Of a stretch of 5,162 bases of DNA, positions 5,091 through 5,162 are shown piece after piece; the stretch's first letter is position 1, and each line of letters starts with the position of its first letter. The position numbers and the translations under genes were made by a program. This stretch comes from an uncultured Bacillota bacterium (GTDB lineage: Bacteria; Bacillota; Dehalobacteriia; UBA4068): contig CAKRYM010000118.1 in NCBI GenBank assembly GCA_934427095.1, forward strand, positions 1 to 5,162, written 5' to 3'. The notes below the pieces were generated by a model that ran no database searches, had not been told where the DNA came from, and was given only the letters and a program-made list of their open reading frames with translations.

Positions 5091-5162
5091 TTACGTGGAA
5101 GAATTCAGGAGGAATACCGACGTCGCCCTTGCTGAGGTTCCCATCTCAGCAAAGCCCAGTGG
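5091..5162 (-). CDS. Possible 3' end of an unidentified gene (cut by right edge)
   Basis: Two minus-strand frames are open from the right edge. One ends at TAA 5091-5093, 5 nt before the terminator hairpin, with tail LGFAEMGTSARATSVFLLNS and two more residues. The other ends at TGA 5105-5107, with tail HWALLRWEPQQGRRRYSS. Neither tail is recognised and about 70 nt cannot decide between them. The terminator downstream supports some minus-strand transcript ending here, either a protein gene or an RNA; the segment also holds an 8-bp inverted repeat (5129-5136/5145-5152). The TAA frame is listed only because it gives the tighter stop-to-terminator spacing. Confidence 0.28.
   Translation of the reverse strand, partial: PLGFAEMGTSARATSVFLLNSST
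5129..5152. repeat. Inverted repeat TTGCTGAG / CTCAGCAA
   Basis: A perfect 8-bp inverted repeat with an 8-nt spacer (5137-5144) and no U-tract on either strand. It could be RNA structure within the transcript ending at the 5058-5085 terminator, or chance within a coding sequence. Confidence 0.4.

Noticed and set aside
5097..5162. Riboswitch-like strings on the minus strand: CCACTGGG...GGGAA (cobalamin-like) and GCTGAGATGGGAACC (TPP-like)
   Set aside because: The rest of neither consensus is present: no B12-box (CAGGAGACC) in the right place and no TPP GAACCTGAT...TAATNCCAGCG segment. The short matches are likely chance.
5094..5162. Plus-strand open frame from GTG 5095 beside an AGGAGG at 5107-5112
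   Set aside because: The AGGAGG lies after that GTG rather than before it, no start codon follows it at a workable distance, and the strand opposes the terminator.

Overview
The window is a housekeeping region of a Bacillota-type bacterium, possibly a Negativicutes or clostridial lineage. The signs are GGAGG-type ribosome binding sites at every gene, a T-box leader on thrS, an infC gene starting on a non-AUG codon behind an attenuator leader, and a YtxC-family sporulation-associated gene next to thrS. The genus cannot be fixed from sequence alone.

Layout. (1) Bases 1-257, minus strand: the 5' part of infC (initiation factor IF-3), cut by the left edge. Its start is AUC, so an ATG/GTG/TTG search misses it. 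(2) Bases 258-441: a divergent regulatory region. On the minus strand it has a strong sigma-A promoter (TTGACA-N17-TAAGAT) and a leader of about 130 nt with a U-tract terminator just before the infC ribosome binding site, plus an upstream segment that can pair with one terminator arm. On the plus strand, back to back with it, is a possible sigma-E-like promoter for ytxC. (3) Bases 490-1311: ytxC. (4) Bases 1289-1630: the thrS promoter, which overlaps the end of ytxC, then a complete T-box with an ACC (Thr) specifier, antiterminator and terminator. (5) Bases 1631-3574: thrS, 647 codons. (6) Bases 3594-3627: a bidirectional terminator shared with a convergent gene. (7) Bases 3634-4887, minus strand: a major facilitator transporter resembling the oxalate:formate/monocarboxylate group. 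(8) Bases 4888-5162: its promoter region, flanked by an 11-bp near-perfect direct repeat, then a terminator and the end of an unidentified minus-strand transcript.

How the parts work together. The two translation genes are each under transcription attenuation, but they sense different things: uncharged tRNA-Thr for thrS, and probably ribosomal protein L20 (by analogy with the known infC-rpmI-rplT leader) for infC. Their promoters have identical hexamers and spacing. The transporter has no visible functional link to them.

I see no new multi-gene system. The most useful observations are the hidden infC start, the terminator/antiterminator pairing in its leader, the non-canonical catalytic motifs of this threonyl-tRNA synthetase, and the repeat pair around the transporter promoter.
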